64,000 nucleotides of DNA from Filosporella fistucella. Its lineage: Eukaryota; Ascomycota; Leotiomycetes; Helotiales. The translations under genes were made by a program, and so were the position numbers. Every line of letters begins with the position of its first letter. The stretch's first letter is position 1. The notes below the pieces were generated by a model. The model saw only the letters and a program-made list of their open reading frames with translations, was not told the origin of the DNA and did no database searches. The stretch spans positions 3,162,001-3,226,000 of the forward strand of contig JAQJZZ010000014.1 of assembly GCA_030077755.1 (NCBI GenBank), given 5' to 3'. Of this stretch, positions 37,087 through 48,356 are shown one piece after another.

Positions 37087-38542
37087 AACGGCTTTCAGGG
37101 AGAAAAGAAATGCCCTGTCAGCCGCGCGGAAGACGAGTAGAACTCGCCAGATGGGCCTGGATTGAGTGAGAAATTATGTCGTCTAACGCATGGGTTCTGG
37201 CAAGTTTCGTGTTCAGCCAGGGAGTAGAAAGGCTCGCAGTTGACCTCACTTTGCGCCGGATTGCGTGCTTCGATAGTCGACAAGGTTGAAGCTGAAATGC
37301 GATTGCTGAGTGGTGCTTTCCAGTACTGGGGAACCGGCTGTGAATGCTAACAGCCGTGAGACTATGGGCCGTTTGAGATTGCTATATGTGGCAACCACCA
37401 GTGGAAGTTTGATATGTCATGTTTGTGGAAGAGAAGAATGTCAACAAGAGAATCTAGTTTGGAGAAGCTGATACTTCTGATTGCGCGATAGCGAGGAGTT
37501 CTTTGAACTTAATCGGAATGTGGCGTATGATGGTCTAGGATTCAGGCATCAATAACGTGATTGAGCACGCGATTGATAATTTTCGTTGAAGGCGTGCTCG
37601 ACCAACAAGAGATTTCAAAATTATGACAAAATGTTTCATAATTGTGCAGCCAATTAGTCAGAGCAGAACTGGTTGTTCATGATTGCTAAATCTCGAGTCC
37701 AGATGTTCTTGGAAATCTTTGCCATCAATAGTCTTGTTCATTGCGTCAAACGAAAACATATTCTTTCGATCACCTTGATGTCCCGGGTTGCTGGTCCCGA
37801 AGGCTCCTAAGGATTGTAGCCTGTAAATCGTTTGAAGCCTACTTCAGGGAGATGGTCCGTAGCCTGAACCCCTCAACGCCCTCTGTATCTAGCGCTGCAA
37901 AGTGATCCACCTCGATTGCGGGGAAACGCCTCTTTCGATGCATTCGTCTCACAAGTCTTGTGTTTCGGTCTTTGTTACCTCACTCAAATCAACTGATTGG
38001 TTCTGATCTGAAAGAGTAGTTAATGGTTGCCGAGATCAAGTCGGGTCCGGAGGACAAAGCGACCGTACTTGGGAGCTTGGCTTCATTGTCCTATTAGGAG
38101 CAAAAGTAAAGGGAGTGAGAGAAGTGCTTGCAAGAGAGCGCACGATGCGATGACTGAGAAATATGAGGACATTATGAGGGTGCACTATGTTGTGGACCTT
38201 CCTATTACTATTACTATTATACGGGAGAACACCTGTGGAACTTCCATTTTCTTCTTCGTCGTCTCAATAAACCTTGGTTTATTCCGTACAGTTTCGTTTT
38301 GAAGTGTGCTATCTCGTGGCACTATAAGTATAGATTGTGCGATATTTTAGTTTATTACTCCTGCATGTCTTGATCTTGAAGAATTACGCTTTTCTCAAAC
38401 TCAAATGTTACTTGATCTTTTCGTCGTGAGGTTTATCACAAGTTCATTCTGCATCATTGAAGAGGCAGTAGAGTAAGATTACTGTCGGCCTTACACGATT
38501 TAATTCACTGTATCGTATTGCTACAAGTAATAGCATGCCGGA
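37087..38542. other. Upstream region of sconB, no gene seen
   Basis: About 1.45 kb between the sconB start and the stop of the next minus-strand gene. It should contain the sconB promoter. I looked for a CYS3/MetR-type palindrome and did not see a convincing one. An inverted repeat at 37563-37599 is listed separately. Confidence 0.45.
37563..37599. repeat. Inverted repeat, 8-bp arms
   Basis: GAGCACGC at 37563-37570 and its perfect complement GCGTGCTC at 37592-37599 are separated by 21 bp, about 480 bp upstream of the sconB start. It could be a hairpin or a dyad binding site, or chance. Confidence 0.45.
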
Positions 38543-39835
38543 CTATACTTGCACCCCAAAAAAGCGGCACAATATCTGATACAAGCTTCGAACTGGACTG
38601 ACAAGCATAGCCCAAAGCGGTGTATCTCCCTCCTCGTCGCCAGATCTACCCCTAACTGGAGGACGATACCAGAAAGGCTCCCCTCTATAATCCATTCTCC
38701 TAGTGAAACCAGGCATACCATCTTCCCACAATCTCTCCCGACTCAGTCCCGGTCTCCAGAATAGATATTGAAGGTTTTCGATCTCATTCTCTTCACAGGA
38801 CCGTCCTGGCTGGCCTTCAAATCGATCCTTGATACTATCTTCAGAGGTAGGAGTATACGAGTAAGTAGACCGCGGAGCAGGTAGATGACATCGCCAATCA
38901 CTATCCGAATAGTTGATACCCTTCCCAAAGTTGATCCACCTTATTGTAGACAAGACACAGCCTTTGCGGTCAAAATCAAGTATCTCAACGAAGAATTCCA
39001 TCCGACAAACTGTGCAACTTGTCACCTCTGTTTGACCACCAGCTAACAATATCTTCAAATTCCCGGTGAGTATATCGTTCAACGGTGGTGTGCGTCGCAT
39101 AAAGACATGTAGACAAAGACGATCCATGTATTTCCCATCCATGAACTCCTGTTTCCGATGCTGCGGTAGCCATATCCATTTCTGTGACCGCAGAAGTAAT
39201 TCATCTGAATCCACTCTCGCCTCCACAGACAAGATCGATCTCACTCTGTCATCTCTATGAATACGAAATTCTGTGTGGTTGAATGCTTCAATGGGGATAC
39301 CATGTCGTGCACCCAGCCGATGATTTTCCAAAGCCAGTTGTACGTAAACGAATTTTATCAAATACTCTCCGAATTTGAGATCGAGAATATAGCCCTCAGC
39401 TATTTTGACGCATGTTAGTGGTTGTTCTGTTGGCAGCGAGGCTGGCCATTGGACTTTGTCGGTTGGGTGAAGTCGTTTACATGTGATACATGCATACTGG
39501 CCAGGAAAATCTCTCACCAGGATTCTCAAGAACTGTATTTTATCATCGTTGCCTTGCCGTAGACAAGGCCAATATCTAGGACCAAGAAGTTGTGCTAGGG
39601 ATCGGTTGCAGATCGATAAAGAGCATGAAGATGAAACGCGTAAAAGATCCGTGATGCTGTACATGATCTCGACTGGTAAATCCTCAAGAGCTGAGGTGGA
39701 GCGGGGTCGTGCTTCTTCTTTGGAGAGACTTGCGAGGGTGCCCTGGGATCCTGACATATCTTTGGATGGTATGCGTAATGTCATAAATCTGGTCTGAATA
39801 TGACCAGTTATTTTTGAATCCCACGTTGGAGACAC
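38543..39835 (-). CDS. F-box protein, single exon
   Basis: An uninterrupted 430-codon frame. An F-box-like segment lies at about 51-90 (LEDLPVEIMYSITDLLRVSS, then ICNRSLAQLL). Downstream is a pair of CxxC units (ACITCKRLHPTDK and TSCTVCRMEF) in an otherwise unrecognised region rich in Trp and Arg, as in many fungal F-box proteins of unknown substrate. The C-terminal half has WRPGLSRERLWEDG and a final hydrophobic VSPVRSLYQILCRFFG. It probably links a substrate to the SCF ligase. Alternative starts at Met18 or Met27 would still include the F-box. It is transcribed in the same direction as sconB, with a 1.45-kb gap, so it is not likely to be co-regulated with it. Confidence 0.8.
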   Translation of the reverse strand: MSPTWDSKITGHIQTRFMTLRIPSKDMSGSQGTLASLSKEEARPRSTSALEDLPVEIMYSITDLLRVSSSCSLSICNRSLAQLLGPRYWPCLRQGNDDKIQFLRILVRDFPGQYACITCKRLHPTDKVQWPASLPTEQPLTCVKIAEGYILDLKFGEYLIKFVYVQLALENHRLGARHGIPIEAFNHTEFRIHRDDRVRSILSVEARVDSDELLLRSQKWIWLPQHRKQEFMDGKYMDRLCLHVFMRRTPPLNDILTGNLKILLAGGQTEVTSCTVCRMEFFVEILDFDRKGCVLSTIRWINFGKGINYSDSDWRCHLPAPRSTYSYTPTSEDSIKDRFEGQPGRSCEENEIENLQYLFWRPGLSRERLWEDGMPGFTRRMDYRGEPFWYRPPVRGRSGDEEGDTPLWAMLVSPVRSLYQILCRFFGVQV

Positions 39836-40198
39836 TTTGGTATCCCATTCTACATGTAGACGCGGTCGTTACAAATTTGGTTGCCTTGAAGCGAGTCACG
39901 TGTATACATTTATAATTCCATTTGCCTTGATTCAAACAACAGAAATTTCATACAATTTGTACTGTGTTTGTATGCTATCAATCTCGAATTACATTCCATA
40001 ATTCCTCCAATACAATGGCCCCTGGACATCGCTGTCGTATATCAGGGCCAGCAAAATTCTACCCATAACACGAAGGAAAACCATCAAGGAGAAGTCAAAT
40101 GCAGCTACGGCTCCTATGAATCAATGAGACCACACAGGAATATCAAACAAACCATCAACTCCATGCAATGCAATGCAACTAACCCTTAATGCTGCAAT
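39836..40198. other. Intergenic, no gene seen
   Basis: 363 bp between the F-box gene start and the stop of the next minus-strand gene. It should hold the F-box promoter. Nothing else is recognised. Confidence 0.4.
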
Positions 40199-40951
40199 TC
40201 AAATTGCCCAGTGAACCCTCTTCTTTGGCTTCTGCACCTTCGACTCGGTCACCAAAGCTCCAATCCTTGTACTTGACGGTGCACTGACGGAAATCTGCAT
40301 GTCCATCACCTCATTCTCAACCCTCTTCTCGTCATCACTCTCTCTCTCCTCCTTGATCGACCAAATATCAGGACTAGGTTCTCTCCAACTCTGTGGCCGT
40401 CTCGCCGACAAACTTCTCGTCTGACCTCGGCCTTTTCCACCTATTGTAGCGGAAGTAAGCCTGAATTTCGCTCGACCCCTTGCTGAAAAGTCGGGAATGG
40501 CGATTCCCAGTCCCTTTGGGTCTTCTTCTCGATGTTGTGTTCGTGACTTCCTTCCACTTGTGTGCTTCTGTGTGAATTCCTTCAGAGAGAGTGGCATGGC
40601 AAAGCCAAAGTGAACGTCCTCATCCTCGTCAGAATCATCACCATCAAGTAAAGCACGTTGCAACGATGACGGCGAGACCTCTCGTACTGATGACTTGGAT
40701 GAGTCTGGTGTTTCAATCCCGGCAGAGAGATCTTCATCAAGAAAGTCGTCGATGTCCTCCGGGGATGTCAGAAAGAAGGAGAATGGGTTCTCATCAATCG
40801 CGTCCGATGATTCTGGTTCGTCGTCGCGGATACGGACAATGGTTGGAGGCCATGAGTCTCGTCTTGAAAGCTCGTTATAAGGCATGTTGAATTGGTCTCT
40901 GTTGTTATTTTCCTGCGATAGTGATTTCTTGGTAGATGCGACGATATTCAT
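40199..40951 (-). CDS. Disordered protein with C-terminal PP1-docking-like motif
   Basis: A single-exon frame of 250 codons. The sequence is rich in Ser, Asp, Glu and Arg and has acidic runs (DGDDSDEDEDVHFGFAM), a short hydrophobic island (ENPFSFFLTSPEDIDDFLDE), a Gly/Arg patch (TIGGKGRGQTRSLSARR) and the terminal residues KPKKRVHWAI. The last block matches the RVxF-type docking motif for protein phosphatase 1 (K-R-V-x-W). I know no named family. The low complexity and the mixture of charged and aromatic residues suggest a nuclear or cytoplasmic regulatory protein. The Met23 codon (MPYNELSRRDSW) is an alternative start. The docking role is an inference from the motif. Confidence 0.65.
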   Translation of the reverse strand: MNIVASTKKSLSQENNNRDQFNMPYNELSRRDSWPPTIVRIRDDEPESSDAIDENPFSFFLTSPEDIDDFLDEDLSAGIETPDSSKSSVREVSPSSLQRALLDGDDSDEDEDVHFGFAMPLSLKEFTQKHTSGRKSRTQHREEDPKGLGIAIPDFSARGRAKFRLTSATIGGKGRGQTRSLSARRPQSWREPSPDIWSIKEERESDDEKRVENEVMDMQISVSAPSSTRIGALVTESKVQKPKKRVHWAI

Positions 40952-42055
40952 CGCCCGGCTCGCGGCCGGTCTATGTATTCCTCAGACTGTGTTGGTGGAG
41001 ATTCTTGGTAACGAGTGTATATCGATGATCAGTATATTCTGGAACAATGTATGAGGGAGTCAAGGAAGTAGAGGTGGGAATTGCATGATAAATAGTAGTC
41101 ACGCAGAAGCCTTGCGAATAGGTTGCAGTCATGAAGACATGCGCCTCGCTCGGCGAGCGTGTGGGTAGATTATGAATCACAAAAGTGAGACACCCACCAC
41201 CTGGGCTTTTCATGAATAACCAAGTCGCAGGACTTTATTGCCAAGGAAAGAGAAACGTGAGAGACAAAAAGGGGAAAATAGGAAAGGCTGTACGAGGCGA
41301 AGGGCAGAATCATGACTGAGATCTGAGAAGGGCGTGAGATAATAAGGCAGAGTACTGTTTTGGGCCATATTCGCAGCCTGCACGAAGCCACATCAGCCGC
41401 ATTTCAGGTGTGACTGTTCGGTGTGCCAATAGGACAGGGCGGGCATTTCCCCGCGCTGCACTGCATAACGACGGAAAAGGTCACCGTGGCTTGAAGAGCA
41501 GGTGCTGAAGAAAAATGAAGGTGTCGTTGAGACAGATCTCTGGAAATCTGTGGAGGAAGAAACCATCGGGCGAGCCCGAATGATTGAAATGCGGGATGCC
41601 ATCACGTGGATAGCTCCCCTGATCTGTCCTACCATGAATACCTTGGCCACACCACACAGCCGCCCGAATCATCCGGATACGGTAGCTACCGGATTCGATT
41701 ACGGGAGAATATCTTGAATTGATCAGTCGGAGTTTTGAAGATGGTGTGAAGATGTTCTAAATTTGTCCATTTAAATTACAGATTAGAATATAAGGGTGGT
41801 CAGCCAACCACATGGAGCTCGTTAAATTCCACGCTTATTCAAGTCAGATTCTCCATATGTTTCACAATCGTAAAGATACAACGTCATGATAATAGCCACA
41901 TAAAAGCCACTCAAATTCTACCTCTTCTCGGCATCAGTAACTACGTCCACCACGCTTGTTCCAGAAAATGTTGAAACATTGATGCGGCACCACACAGGTC
42001 ATGTACTGACGGTCAATCACCGAAGAGCCTCAATCGTGATTTCAACGAGAATGTC
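40952..42055. other. Intergenic, no gene seen
   Basis: About 1.1 kb between two minus-strand genes. The short frames on both strands at 41390-41720 shadow each other and have no family character. Confidence 0.45.
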
Positions 42056-42998
42056 TTAGTTTGCTGTGGGCGCGGCACAAGCAGCAACTACAGTAGAAGT
42101 TTGTTTGAAGCCAGAGCACTGCAACAAATTAGCACTGCAATTTGTCAAGGATTCAACTAGTGAGCAGATCGAGGCCTGCTTCGGAGATGGTAACACAATG
42201 TAAAGGACTACTTACAAGTCCAGTGTCGGTGTTGCAAATATTGAAGGCACATTGAGAGTCTGAAGTGCAAGCCGCATTGAAATTGCCGCATCTAGGCTGC
42301 AACATGGAATTTGACGCCCAACATTGCGAGCCGTTTGCGCAGGGTGTGGAATCCGGATTGCAATCCGCGCCTAGGGGTAGGTAAACAGTCGTTGATGTGG
42401 AGGTAGACTGTGCTGCTGAAATGGTACTAGATACAACTGCACTGGATGACGGCTTGAATCCAGAGCAAAGTCCACTATCTGTATTACACAAATTGTACGC
42501 GCACTGAGAGTCTGAAGTGCAAGCTGCGTTAAAATTGCCGCATCTAGGCTGCAGCATCGAGTTTGACGCCCAACATTGAGAACCATTTGCGCAGGGCGTA
42601 GAATTAGGATTGCAATCGGCGCCTAGAGGCAGGTAGACAGTTGTTGACGTGGAGGTAGACTGTGCCGCTGAGGATGTGCTTGTTGATGACGGGGCAATGA
42701 ACCCATTGCAGAGTCCGTTCTCACATGTGTTGAAGGCACATTGTGAATCTGTCGAACAGGAGGCTTGAAAATTTCCACATCGGGTTATAAGCATTGAATT
42801 TGTGGCATAGCAATTCGCCCCATTGGCACAATCTGCTGATGTCGAGCATTGCTCTCCAAGCGGCACGGTTCCAGTTCCAGACTGAGGAGCAGGCTACATC
42901 GTTTTTCTTAGTGATAGTATCTTGCGAAGTCTTATGGAACTTACCAAGCCAGAAACAGAGGCAATGGCGGTTGCAAAGAGTATAATCGAGGAGTACAT
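42056..42998 (-). CDS. Secreted three-repeat cysteine-rich protein
   Basis: Three exons, 42998-42945, 42893-42216 and 42118-42056, splice in phase to 264 aa. A signal peptide (MYSSIILFATAIASVSG) occupies exon 1. Then come three copies of a module of about 55 residues with eight cysteines: LGADCNPNSTPCANGSQCWA, SNSMLQPRCGNFNAAC and SDSQCAYNLCNTDSGLCSGF in the best-defined copy. They are joined by Ser/Thr linkers of the type STSTSTTVYLP. Copies two and three are nearly identical, and the first is divergent. The intron near the 3' end (42119-42215) falls inside repeat three, and splicing completes its CSGF ending. The protein is extracellular, probably disulphide-rich and O-glycosylated in the linkers. 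The role is unknown; a cell-wall or secreted-effector role is possible but not shown. Confidence 0.82.
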
Positions 42999-44092
42999 GA
43001 TCGATATGTGGTTGAAATTAGTGGATGTAGGAAATTGAAATTCTGAAGATGAGTAGTTGAGGAGATTTCAGGGGTTGAAAGCGAAAGCGATGGTTAAAAT
43101 GCGTATCAAAGCCGGAACTCGACTCTCTATTTAAACAATGATCATCGTGATAAATTGTCTTGTAATTGCCACCAACGGTCTCATGTTAATACTTCAGAAC
43201 TCAAAATACGATACCCAATCTTGGCACTGACCATAATTTGGGCGGCACTTCTGTACCGGATCCACAATGTACGCTGGCAGAACATATTTAGAGCGGAGAA
43301 TACTTCAATCTGCGCTTGGCGCTGTAATGCACGTCATTTTTCTCCTGTCGCTCCCCGTAAAGGAGGCGATTCTTCTAAGGTCGTGGGGCGGCTACTGAGC
43401 AGTACGAGAAGCAAGGCGGAAACAAAAGTTGGATCCGACTTTGGTGACATCTACCACTGCACTGGCAGCTTTAGAGCTCTCCTCAATAGGAGCGCATGAA
43501 CAAAGAAGAGGCTCAGTTCATGGGAATGCTAAGAAATAGGGGTTGAAGCCTAACGCCAGCAATATGTGGACCGTGGCTGAGCATCTAAATTTGGGCTGTC
43601 CAGTCATGTGACTCCACCTAGCATCCATCGGACACCAACCATTTTCACTGACGAGGTCCCTTCCCACATTCCATTCTTTGCTTCAAAATCACCCAGAGTT
43701 CCCATCTCATCAAGTAGAGCCAGGTCCAATTTACCTGTCGAGAATCTAAATGGCACGCTTTATCTCCTAGCAAATGGGCAATCATATTTCGTCATATCTA
43801 TCGGACTCGGTGTATTGTGCCTCCGCAGATCTCGAGATTTTATGCAGTGATCCCTCGACAGGAGAGGTAACAAACATGCCTATCAATTCCCACTATTGGC
43901 CACAAATACGAGTTTTTCAGCTCTGCACAATTCCTGCACAACAATGACTTTCGTCCTCATGAACAGTATCCGGTTTGCCCCAATTTCAGTTCATAATTGC
44001 TTGAATACTTTCTTCTCCACGAACGGATGTGTCGGCTCTATCTCTCAATGCTTAATTACCTATGACATAGAATCTAGCTTAGAACTCAAAAT
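42999..44092. other. Divergent intergenic region
   Basis: About 1.1 kb between the divergent start codons of the Cys-rich protein gene and a Zn2Cys6 regulator gene. No gene is seen, and both promoters lie here. Confidence 0.5.
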
Positions 44093-45692
44093 ATGGCAGT
44101 CGTTTCGCTTGACAGTTCCTTGAAGGCGGTCAGGAAAAGGGCAAGCAAGCCAAAAACGAAATCAGGATGCATAACATGCAAGTATGTACTCATCTTGACG
44201 GTATACGACATAACAATCCAGTCAACGTCCCAACTTGGTATACACAGTTGGCTAATGTATCAGCAGATTAAGGCATCTGAAATGCGACGAAGGAAAACCT
44301 GAGTGTCTGAGATGTAGCAAATTTGGGGTGATGTGTGAAGGCTATAGTTCCTTACCCAAATCTAAGCCTCTCCGATTTGTCACTCCATTTGTGCTGGCGC
44401 CAAAATCAGAGACTCCACCGGATGCACATGTATCTACGCAATCTATACCAATGTCGATCGTTCCCATGGCGCCATGTCAGAGCGAGGGAGAATACCAGTA
44501 CTTTCGCTTTTTCCAAGATGTAATCGCTGCCGAACTCTCTTCCGGATTTGAGGCGACATTATGGCGACGGGTTGTTCTTCAGTCTTGTGAAGATTCCTCG
44601 ATTCGCCAGCTGACACTTGCTACAGCTGCATTGGGCAGGGCTACTCGAGCATCAGCATGCCCCAAAGAGCAGCTACAACATCGAGAATATGCCCTAAAGC
44701 AGTACGGAACTGCTCTTCAGGGGGTCCAGTTGAACCTTGGAACGGATGAGCGAAGCCTGCGACTCGCTTTGATCGCCACGCTCCTCATATTCGTTTTCGA
44801 AAGCATGCATGGAGATCCCAAGCAAGCAGTCACGAATATACACCTAGCGCTAGAGCTGATCAGTCATCGCATCGCCCAAAGCATATCCAAAGAGGGCACT
44901 TACTCCTACAACTATCCAGTTTCAGATTCGAGTCGTTTCCCTCGGCAAATCGAGGATGAAATTTTGAGGCCATTCATGCGTCTTGACCGGCCAGCTATCA
45001 CCCTTCTCAGTCGTTGTAACTCACCTCGTTCGACTCGTCCTAGGGCGTTTGGGTCCAGCGTTTATCTAAGTGACTTCACAATCCCTCTTGAATTCGCTTC
45101 GGTCGACGAAGCACGGCACTGTCTAGATTGTATTCGTTTCCGCAATTTCCCAGAACGCATGTTTGAAAGCCGACTTCGTGCTTCAGCCTCTTTATCAGAG
45201 GGCGAATCAACTCCTGCAATCCTGCTTGTAACTCTCTCCTCTGAACTCGCTGCCACTGGAACGGCTCCATATCTGAGATCCCAATTAGCACTCTGGTATG
45301 ATGCCTTTAAACCCATCTTTTCCCACGCCTCTACCATTGAGGGAAAATCTACTTTCCTCGCAACTACCATCCTACAAACGCAAGCCACGGCCCTCTACCT
45401 CCCCCTCCATCTCATTGAAGATCGACCCGATCTTGTAGCGAACGCCTCTGGGAAAATCCTCACGCTCAGCAAATCTCTAATATCACATCCTCAATTCACG
45501 AAAGGTTTTGTATTTGAGTGCGGCATAATCCCCTGTCTCGCGTTTCTCGTCGTATTGTGTCCCGATCTGTTGTTGAAGAATGATGCAATAGAATGCTTGA
45601 GAGCTATGCAGCCGCGAGTTGAGAGTGTGTGGGACAGTCGGGTTGTCGCCGATGCTATGGAGCGATTTGTGAGGGATTCTCCAGCGGGGTGA
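44093..45692 (+). CDS. Zn2Cys6 transcription factor with fungal-specific C-terminal domain
   Basis: Two exons, 44093-44181 and 44267-45692 (85-nt intron), give 504 aa. The intron splits the zinc cluster, and splicing gives SGCITCKLRHLKCDEGKPEC followed by LRCSKFGVMC, the six-cysteine binuclear cluster C-x2-C-x6-C-x5-C-x2-C-x6-C. A basic stretch precedes it (RKRASKPKTK). The rest is mostly helical and fits the Fungal_trans_2 type region, with FFQDVIAAELSSGFEATLWR, LTLATAALGRAT and YGTALQGVQL blocks typical of these proteins. It should be a nuclear DNA-binding regulator. No target can be inferred, though it is divergent from the Cys-rich secreted protein gene. The acceptor could also lie three bases upstream (44263), changing Lys to Asn-Arg. 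Confidence 0.88.
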
Positions 45693-46491
45693 GATCAAAA
45701 TAACAATATTGATGTGAGGTATACGTCGCACGTACGCAGGCACAGACTGATGGGGAAAAGTAGGCACAAAAGGCGCAAATTACAAGAGAAGGACACAGAA
45801 TCCATTACCTAGGCGAAGCAAAGTCGGATCAAGTGGTGTTGGGGATTTTACAGTTTACATTGAAATACGGATGAGGGCGCGAGCGAGTTGATGTGAGTTC
45901 TAAAACGATGGAAGGATATGAAGCAATAAAGTTGATTGCCGTAGATATACCTGCCTTCTATGACACTCCATAACGTCTACAGGGCATATATCGCTCATAG
46001 CCGTTCCAAAGCTCAAATACATCATTGCCCCATCCAAAATCCCATAATGACATAACCTCGCCAGAACCAACACAAACCACCTTTATAATCTCGAATAGTT
46101 CCAAAACTCTCACCCCAGCAGGCGTCACTCTCCGTGGTGGAGTGGTCAGGTCAAACTGAGGTGGGAGGACAGATTGGCCAACCACCAGTTCAACATTCGA
46201 ACGAAAACGAAACGAACAAACGAGTGACTCACCACGAACGTGCGACCCCTTGAAAAATCTGTGTCCGAACAGATTTTCTAAGCCTACCTCCCGAGAGGTA
46301 GGTGGAGTTTTGCTGTTTTTTGACGTTAAAATAATTTTTTGGACTTTTAGATTTTTTTTATTGCTTGGAAAGGGGGGACTTTTTGGCTTCGCTTATCCAG
46401 AATGCACTCCTCGCTTACGATGGAGGATGGATTCTCAAATGGGTCTTTCTTCTACCTAGTTTTATGCTAATGGGATGCCTATCTACCTACT
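45693..46491. other. Convergent intergenic region
   Basis: About 800 bp between the stops of the Zn2Cys6 gene and the PNGase A gene. It holds a perfect hairpin (46282-46301) and a T-rich stretch after it. No gene is seen. Confidence 0.5.
46282..46301. repeat. Perfect hairpin, 8-bp stem and 4-nt loop
   Basis: CCTACCTC, loop CCGA, then GAGGTAGG. It lies in a convergent intergenic region about 190 bp beyond the PNGase A stop and is followed on the plus strand by a T-rich tract. Confidence 0.6.
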
Positions 46492-48356
46492 TCATACTAG
46501 CGGCTCTCCTTCTACGTATGGTAGTGGCTCTGTACTGGGGACATCCATTGTCTCCCATTGCTCTTCATGAATCACGATTTTGTCATCCTTCTCTTTCAAA
46601 TGTCTCGAGAACGCGTGAACTCCATCTTCCACCAGTCGCGGCTTCCCTGTGTACGAGAACCATTGCTCTAGTTCCCCTCGGTCATCACTTGTACCCTCAA
46701 CAATAGTTTCGTTCCAGGAGTAATGGCTCCATCCACTCTGTCTTGTTTTTGATGCCTCACTCCCTTTTATTCTAGTTTTCTCTTCTAATAGCTTGACCCC
46801 GCTTGAAATTTTACTCCTGTCGATAAGTGCCAGCACAGAAGACAGGGTTGACGAGTTTGGAGCGATAACGTACGCGCTATACAGATTGAGAGGGTACGAG
46901 TAAGTGGTTTTGACGGGAGAGATTGACGAGGAGTAGCTGCCGTTATATGTAAGAGCCAAAGATTGATTGTAGGCTAGAGATGTCATGTTTTGGACATTAG
47001 TATACGAGAGTGATTGAGACCAAGACACATTGCGAGAGCCAGCGGATGTGTGAATTGTAGCAGATATGGAGAGGGAACGTTGTGCAGAGAGAGAAAAATA
47101 GAATGAGCTGTTGGAACTCGACACGTTGGTGGCTGCTGTGGTAAGAATCGGTTGATAGTCGAATGACGGAGGCATTATTGAGCTTTTTACCACCTGTAAG
47201 GGATGAGATTGGGCATGGAAGAATGGGCGACGGTCACTTACACTACCAGTCGTTTGATTGCTGTTACCATCCAGCCAGACAAATATCGAACCTGTCACCC
47301 ACCAATTCTCTCCGATAGTACCGATTTCCTCTCCTGCTGAACTGTCGAAGGCGACAACCTTCAGACTGATATCGTGACTTTTTCCATCACAGAGAACCGG
47401 CAACCAAGGTGTTATATCGATTTCAAAGGTTGGTAAATCGTAGCTGTCGATGCCGACAATAGGACGCCATAATCCTGGGTCAACGCCTCCTGTAAAGAGA
47501 AGTGGAAATGGCCATGAAACTCCAGCGAGATCGCCATCAATCAGAAGCTGAACTTCTCTGAATGGACTATAGCCATACAGCCATCCAGGATTTTCAGGAA
47601 ATGTGCTGACATATTCTGTTGGGACGTTCGTGAACCAAAATTCTTCTGCGCCATTTCCAGAAGCAATGAGAGATATTATAGCAGTCTCGACATTTCGAGG
47701 AAAGAGAACAGAAACAGTGCCGTTATCATCTGGGAGAGACATCACAGAAGACACATTTCGAGATGAGGCAAGAGCAGATATGGGAAATATCTGATCCGGA
47801 GGGGCAGGTGGGGAGATGTATTTATCGTCGTAATACAATGCTTCAATGGTGACATTGAAAGCACCTGTATAGAGATCGTTGAACACATTGCTCAAGTCAA
47901 AGATCACTTTCTGCTCTTTCCTCAAAAGCTTGTCGAAAACTGTCATATCCTTTTGATATGACCAAAATATGCCATCCTGGGAGGGCATGGCAGTGGATGT
48001 GCGCCAGATTTCGGTATCTCCAAAGAATAGAAGCGCGAGACGATCATACTGTCTGCCTTTGGAAGTGACTGAGAGATTGAAAATTGTGGTGGTAAAGGAA
48101 CAATCATTTGGGGGAGTGTAGAAGGCTGACTGTCAGAAAATGTTTCTAATATAGATATTTCTTGCATACCAACATACGGAACGCCATAGCTGCTCGCAAA
48201 AGAATGCTCAAAGACGATTTGCTTGCAGCTGAAACCACTGAAATCAGTTCTTGGAGGAACCTGGGCTTGGATTACTTCTTGTGCAGATGCCTCGGCTTGA
48301 GATAACCAAGAGGAGAGAAGTGAGAAGAAAAAGGCAAATGCAAAAGTCGGAGCCAT
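46492..48356 (-). CDS. Secreted PNGase A-type glycoamidase
   Basis: Three exons, 48356-48170, 48125-47242 and 47193-46492, give 590 aa. The N-terminus is a signal peptide (MAPTFAFAFFFSLLSSWLSQ). The sequence then follows the peptide-N4-(N-acetyl-beta-glucosaminyl)asparagine amidase A family: PYVAFYTPPND, TSKGRQYDRLALLFFGDTEI, WRTSTA, EFWFTNVPTEYVSTFPENPG, FREVQLLIDGDLAGVSWPFP and FTGGVDPGLWRPIVGIDSYD. There are more than ten N-glycosylation sequons. The family removes N-glycans from glycopeptides in the secretory pathway or outside the cell. Intron 47194-47241 is 48 nt, in frame and stop-free, so the unspliced frame also reads. The first intron is 44 nt, with its acceptor at CAG/CCTTC. The gene is divergent from the EEP hydrolase gene. 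Confidence 0.88.
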
